Part shown: piece by piece, positions 5,801-6,593 of the stretch
Position numbering within the stretch: the stretch's first letter is position 1
How the letters are laid out: every line of letters starts with the position of its first letter
Origin: Agathobacter sp.
Lineage (GTDB): Bacteria; Bacillota_A; Clostridia; Lachnospirales; Lachnospiraceae
NCBI GenBank assembly: GCA_017936725.1
Contig: JAGBEZ010000094.1
Coordinates: 1 to 6,593, forward strand
Length of the DNA stretch: 6,593 nt
Direction of reading: 5' to 3'
Position numbers and translations under genes: made by a program
Notes under the pieces: model-generated
What the model saw: the letters and a program-made list of their open reading frames with translations, nothing else
Databases searched by the model: none
What the model was told of the DNA's origin: nothing

Positions 5801-6593
5801 ATGAAGTATGCTTTTAAAAATCCGACACATAAGATAATAGCGTTTTTGCTAGTGATAGCAATGACAATAGGAGTTTTACATATGGAACCAATCGTTTCGT
5901 TTGCTTATACAGCACAAACAGGTATGATTTATTCTACAGATAAGAGTGCCTTGGTGGAAACCTTTTATCAGGCATCACCGAATGGCTCACATGCCCGTTA
6001 TTTTGAATATGGAAAACCAGTTACCGTAGTAGATGAAGTAACTGGCACAGATGGGGCAAAGTGGTATAAGATTAGCTACACCTTAAAGGCAGGCGGAGAG
6101 GAAACCTCTTATTGTCCAGCCAGCAATGTGTTGTTAGATAAAGACGCGGTTGTTATTTCACAAGGCACGATAAATTCCAATGAAGTAAATCTCCGAAATC
6201 AGCCGGGGACGAGTGGAACAACGGTTTTGACAAAATTGACGAATGGGCAGAAACTTGAAATACTGGATTCGACAACGGTTTCTGGCGATTTGTGGTATCG
6301 TGTTCGTACAAGCGTGAGTAATACGTCTGTAATTGGCTGGGTGATAAGCACCTATGTTAACGAAGTGCTTCCAGATATCGAAGTAGATGAAGAATATGAG
6401 GCATATCTGGTACGCATTGGATTTCCAGAAAGTTACGCGCATAGCTTGGCAATCCTGCATGCACAGTATCCAAACTGGGTGTTTGAACCAGTAAAGACAG
6501 GACTGGACTGGGATACCGTAATTGCCGAAGAGTCAAAAGCAGCAAGAAATTTGATTCAGACTATTCGAGATGATGCGATGAAGTCTTATGCAA
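5801..6593 (+). CDS. Secreted SH3b-domain protein, probable N-acetylglucosaminidase-type wall hydrolase, 3' partial
   Basis: The frame is open from 5801 to the window end (264 codons) and the gene continues beyond. The N-terminus is a signal peptide: Lys at 2, 6 and 11, a hydrophobic core at about 12-25, and a likely cleavage after Ala35 (SFA then YT). Residues about 40-112 resemble a divergent SH3b-like domain (KWYKISY). Residues about 117-187 are a clear bacterial SH3 domain (VNLRNQPGT, LWYRVRT, IGWVISTYV), which usually binds cell wall. Then comes GFPESYAHSLAILHAQYPNW and a TGLDWDTVIAEES stretch (about 207-245), which I recognise as the segment before the glucosaminidase domain in clostridial wall hydrolases. 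The catalytic domain itself is outside the window, so the hydrolase assignment is inferred. The product should be exported and act on peptidoglycan in growth, separation or sporulation. It has its own promoter. Confidence 0.85.
   Translation, partial: MKYAFKNPTHKIIAFLLVIAMTIGVLHMEPIVSFAYTAQTGMIYSTDKSALVETFYQASPNGSHARYFEYGKPVTVVDEVTGTDGAKWYKISYTLKAGGEETSYCPASNVLLDKDAVVISQGTINSNEVNLRNQPGTSGTTVLTKLTNGQKLEILDSTTVSGDLWYRVRTSVSNTSVIGWVISTYVNEVLPDIEVDEEYEAYLVRIGFPESYAHSLAILHAQYPNWVFEPVKTGLDWDTVIAEESKAARNLIQTIRDDAMKSYA

Noticed and set aside
6158..6460. Minus-strand reading frame of 100 codons near the window end
   Set aside because: It lies opposite the SH3b domain of a gene with signal peptide, ribosome binding site and promoter, which fully explains the region.

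Overview
The window looks like chromosome from a low-GC Gram-positive anaerobe of the Clostridia, most likely a Lachnospiraceae-type gut bacterium. This rests on AT-leaning codon use, GGAG/GAGG-type ribosome binding sites, a radical SAM protein of the PflX family (COG1313), and an SH3b-bearing secreted wall protein of a kind common in clostridia. The genus assignment is inference. All supported genes are on the + strand. I see no mobile element, RNA gene or CRISPR array.

Layout: (1) 1-1782, first half of a heterodimeric ABC exporter, whose first few residues lie before the window. (2) 1775-3526, the second exporter half, overlapping the first by 8 bases. (3) about 3542-4456, a PflX-type radical SAM protein following with no real gap. 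(4) 4498-5571, a serine peptidase of family S66 (LD-carboxypeptidase / MccF type), 41 bases further on. (5) A hairpin at 5582-5613 that probably ends this transcript. (6) A near-consensus sigma-A promoter at 5711-5739. (7) 5801 to the window end, the start of a secreted protein with a signal peptide, SH3b-like domains and the beginning of a region typical of clostridial N-acetylglucosaminidase-type wall hydrolases.

The first four genes are packed like one operon. The two ABC halves show the asymmetric ATPase sites of the TM287/TM288, BmrC/BmrD and LmrC/LmrD group. One half has Asp in place of the catalytic Glu and Gln in place of the switch His, while the other is canonical but has LSQGQ as its signature. 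The pair is therefore confidently one heterodimeric exporter, with unknown substrate. Functional coupling of the exporter to the radical SAM protein and the S66 peptidase is only suggested by gene order. The S66 enzyme could serve peptidoglycan turnover, which would fit the wall-hydrolase gene next door, or detoxification of a peptide-type antibiotic as MccF does, which would fit the exporter.

Most of the window is ordinary core-type sequence. The best candidate for something undescribed is the exporter / radical SAM / S66 peptidase arrangement, and it remains a hypothesis.
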